A stretch of DNA of 64,000 bases from Andrena cerasifolii (lineage: Eukaryota > Arthropoda > Insecta > Hymenoptera > Andrenidae): the NCBI RefSeq assembly GCF_050908995.1, contig NC_135133.1, positions 2,522,001-2,586,000 of the forward strand. The letters are read 5' to 3'. Position numbers and translations under genes: made by a program. This document shows, piece after piece, positions 61,223 through 64,000 of this stretch (position 1 is its first letter; each line of letters starts with the position of its first letter). The notes under the pieces are model-generated. The model saw nothing but the letters and a program-made list of their open reading frames with translations, searched no databases and was not told where the DNA came from.

Positions 61223-63924
61223 TGACCACCACAACCCTTAAGACCCTTCCACACGAGCCACGTCTGTAACCCACGATTGGTATTTTGGGTATATTCACAT
61301 ATTTACTATCAGCTTCTACTTTTATTAAACCAACAGTGCATATTTTAGCCAAGTGAATACACCTGAACTATCACATGTAAGTCACAGAAGTGGCTCGTGT
61401 AACAAAAAACCTTAAAAATAGTTGTGTCTAAGTTGGTGTTTAGGTATTTGGTACATGTAGACAGAACTGAGCTAAAAATATAGAAAATATTTGAATATAA
61501 TTGAAGTACCAATAACAAAAGACAAAAGTGCCTTATGCAGAGCCCTTTTAGCAGTTTATTCACTTGATTCAGTAATACTCTTCGAGGTCGAGCAGAAATA
61601 TCTTGTAACACAAGAAATAACTTACATCTCCCCTCTTTTCTATTATTTCCCCCCCTCACAACTCGCAGCAGTTTATTCAAACAACGTCTAAGTAGGCATT
61701 AACACCCCCATTACCATTCATTACGATAAAAGAGTAACATTCTTCACAACAGACGCAAATATTCAACTACGTGCTAGTTATCCAACTAAGAAAACGCATT
61801 ACGAAAGTGAAGCACGCCTTCATATTATTATTCCTAAAAAGAAATAATTAAATTCTATATAAGAAAATTAAATTTCTGCCATCAAACATCAGCAACTCTA
61901 ATCTAAATTAAAACAAGCATTGTATGCCTTCCATTCAGTGTGGTAAATTTCCGAGAATAAACATTCTGCGAACGATCCGTTACGTCCGCGCCACAACGAA
62001 TGCGATCATTGCGCGCGTTCCACTGTTGAATAATAAAAACAGAAGAAGAAAAAACCAACAATTTGGTTCGCCTTTTTCCATCGTCGAGTATCTACTTCTG
62101 CGTTCTTTAAAAAAAAAAGAAGAAAAAAAGAGGGAAATCTTTCAGGAAGAGGATACTTAGCACACCACTACGGCCACTAAGTCCGGTGATGCACGAGTTA
62201 TGCAATTACATTTGTAATGGACCAACATTCAGCTCCGACAACGCTCCAGCAATTCGCGGTAATTACTATACCGTATATCGCGTAATCGGTTGCGGGTCGC
62301 GTCGTCTACTGAGACTTGTCCCCTCGTGAAAAGAAGCAAAAAAGGTGGTGAAGAATTATAGATTCAAGGGTTTTCTCATGCAGACTTTGAAAAATTTCGA
62401 AGGATGAGATTGGTAGTATTATTTTTTTTAGGATCTTCGATGGACCTTTAGGATTCAGTTATTCTGAGGGCACTATGTTTTGATATTTAAAAATTCAGAT
62501 GGGATTTTTTAAATAGCCTTTGTGAAATATTGAGTCTTAACTAGAAGGGTCTTTAATAAATTTGTGGCATTTGGTTATTAGATAATTTAATTATTGAGCA
62601 AATTAAGTAAACTGAAGATTGTGGTACTGGAAAATTCTGGTGTGATTGGGATTTAGGGAGATACTTTAGAGTTTGAAAAATATTTAATATTCGAGGTGAT
62701 TTTGCTATCGTTCGGGGATCTTTGGGATTGAGTTATTTTCAAGATACTATGTCGTGATACTCGAACATTCAGATGCGTTTAGGATTCAGACGGATTTTTT
62801 CACAGACGTCGAAAGATATCAGAGACCTGACTTGCTGTTATTTTTGCGTATTCTGAAGAGACTATGACATCATATTTGAAGATTCAGACATAGTATTTAA
62901 GAGTATTCATTGGTTCCTGATTCTTCACTGCAATCTTTCTTCGACCTTAAAAAACCGAAGGTGATCGAAAAAAAATAATGATCGATTATTCTCTTCCAAC
63001 CTTTACGTCGAGTTAACAGCCTTCACAGACAGTTACTTTGCCCATTACTAACGTGATTAATCTCGACGAAGAATGCAACGAACCACTTGTAGTTTCCTCG
63101 GAAAAAACGGAATAGTTAATACACACATAAACTATATTTCCTCATTTGGAAAAAAAAGACAATCTGTGAACCTAGTTGTATCAACGCAACTTACACAAAT
63201 GAAGAGTGCCCCGTTGATGAATACTTCCCATCCAATGGAAACACAAGGCTCCACATGCAACATCTGGAAAATCAATAAAAACATTATTTTCACAAAAGAA
63301 TTACAAGGAAAAAATTCAACCTTCCCATCTTCAAATAAGTACCCTTTTTTAAACAACTGTATAAAGTATTTTTCATCCATCCTGCTTCAATGAAATGTAA
63401 AGTAGTTTCTTCGCAAAAGTGTATCAGAATTTTCGAAGTAGTCCCATAGTTTCCGCCATGTAAATTAAACCACCATTACTATGTTCGTTCGCGTAAAAAG
63501 CCTCAGAAATTCCCTCGAACCTCGCATCTCTGCGTTCGAATAATCATCGCTGGAGCCTGCGGAAACGGACACCATATCGCGCATAAATATCCCTGGGACC
63601 TTCAATTCGTTATGTCACTGCTCCTCGCCGCGGTATGAAAGGAAAAATGCAAGAATTTATGGGAGAACTTGTATCTTGGCATACATCTCCCTCCGTGGTG
63701 TGCTTAAAGAGAGTTCCATCGGCGGCTATTATAATCGCGCGCGCTATCGATTGCAGTAATCCAGAGAGGAGAGTCACGGACGGTTTCCTTATGAAAGAGA
63801 CATAGAATTTGTTGCCAGTTGCAATTGTTTCGTAACCGTTTGGAAGATATGCTCCGAAGAAGGATCGTTGATACCGGTGGATGTATCAGTAAATGAACAC
63901 GTACCAGTGGATGGGCATTTTTTA
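61223..63924. other. Gene-free stretch
   Basis: ORFs at 61345-61680 (minus), 61924-62160 and 63073-63393 (plus) have no recognisable domain. About 63430-63900 is richer in CpG. No supported feature. Confidence 0.35.
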
Positions 63925-64000
63925 TTAAGGGGTTATGCCTAGTCAGGCGGTCGAAAGAGGCGAATATTTGTGAATTTTTTTTGAAGAAGCGGAAGCGTAT
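63925..64000. mobile_element. TTAA foldback element, family A copy 3 (cut by window end)
   Basis: Starts TTAAGGGGTTATGCCTAGTC at 63925 and matches 636-710 to the last base of the window. Confidence 0.75.

Overview
The window is nuclear DNA from an animal, most likely an insect. It is AT-rich, its genes are cut into small GT-AG exons, and it is crowded with short non-autonomous DNA transposons. The CpG-containing GC-rich blocks and the many foldback elements would suit a hymenopteran, but the sequence does not settle that.

Two protein-coding genes can be reconstructed exon by exon, and both belong to motile cilia or sperm flagella. On the minus strand (25995-34214) lies DAW1, a dynein assembly factor with WD repeats. 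It has 8 exons, 416 codons and eight WD repeats, and every splice phase agrees. On the plus strand (37522-40028) lies NME7, with a DM10 domain and two nucleoside diphosphate kinase domains. It has 9 exons and about 388 codons, and both catalytic histidines are kept. The two genes are divergent (head to head), with about 3.3 kb between their start codons. That spacer has been filled by nested transposons. DAW1 acts in delivering outer dynein arms and NME7 is a microtubule-associated axonemal and centrosomal protein, so the pair is functionally coherent, though co-regulation is only an inference.

The rest is non-coding as far as can be seen. Positions 1-25.5 kb hold TTAA-flanked foldback elements (636-1390, 1387-3335, 10559-11189, 16641-17213, 17210-17969), a hAT-type element with an 8-bp target duplication nested in one of them (1556-3001), other inverted-repeat elements, a tRNA-like SINE piece (9478-9550), degenerate short-period AT-rich arrays, and a PIF-like insertion inside an older repeat (24058-24266). 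DAW1 introns carry a piggyBac-like MITE, a TTAA element, a decayed pogo-type transposon with a recognisable DDE transposase remnant, and a foldback element. NME7 intron 5 carries a foldback mariner-type element. From 40 kb to the end there is no recognised gene. That stretch holds more foldback elements, clusters of a roughly 55-60 bp hairpin unit (44.98-46.14 kb), GC-rich blocks that may be regulatory, and a higher-order minisatellite at 60-61.2 kb.

The observations most worth checking are an ungapped 53-bp non-coding motif present twice 6.3 kb apart (47335 and 53631), pairs of TTAA elements that share one TTAA, the 112-bp + n x 32-bp satellite structure, and the ciliary gene pair. No clear novel defence, RNA-guided or biosynthetic system was found.
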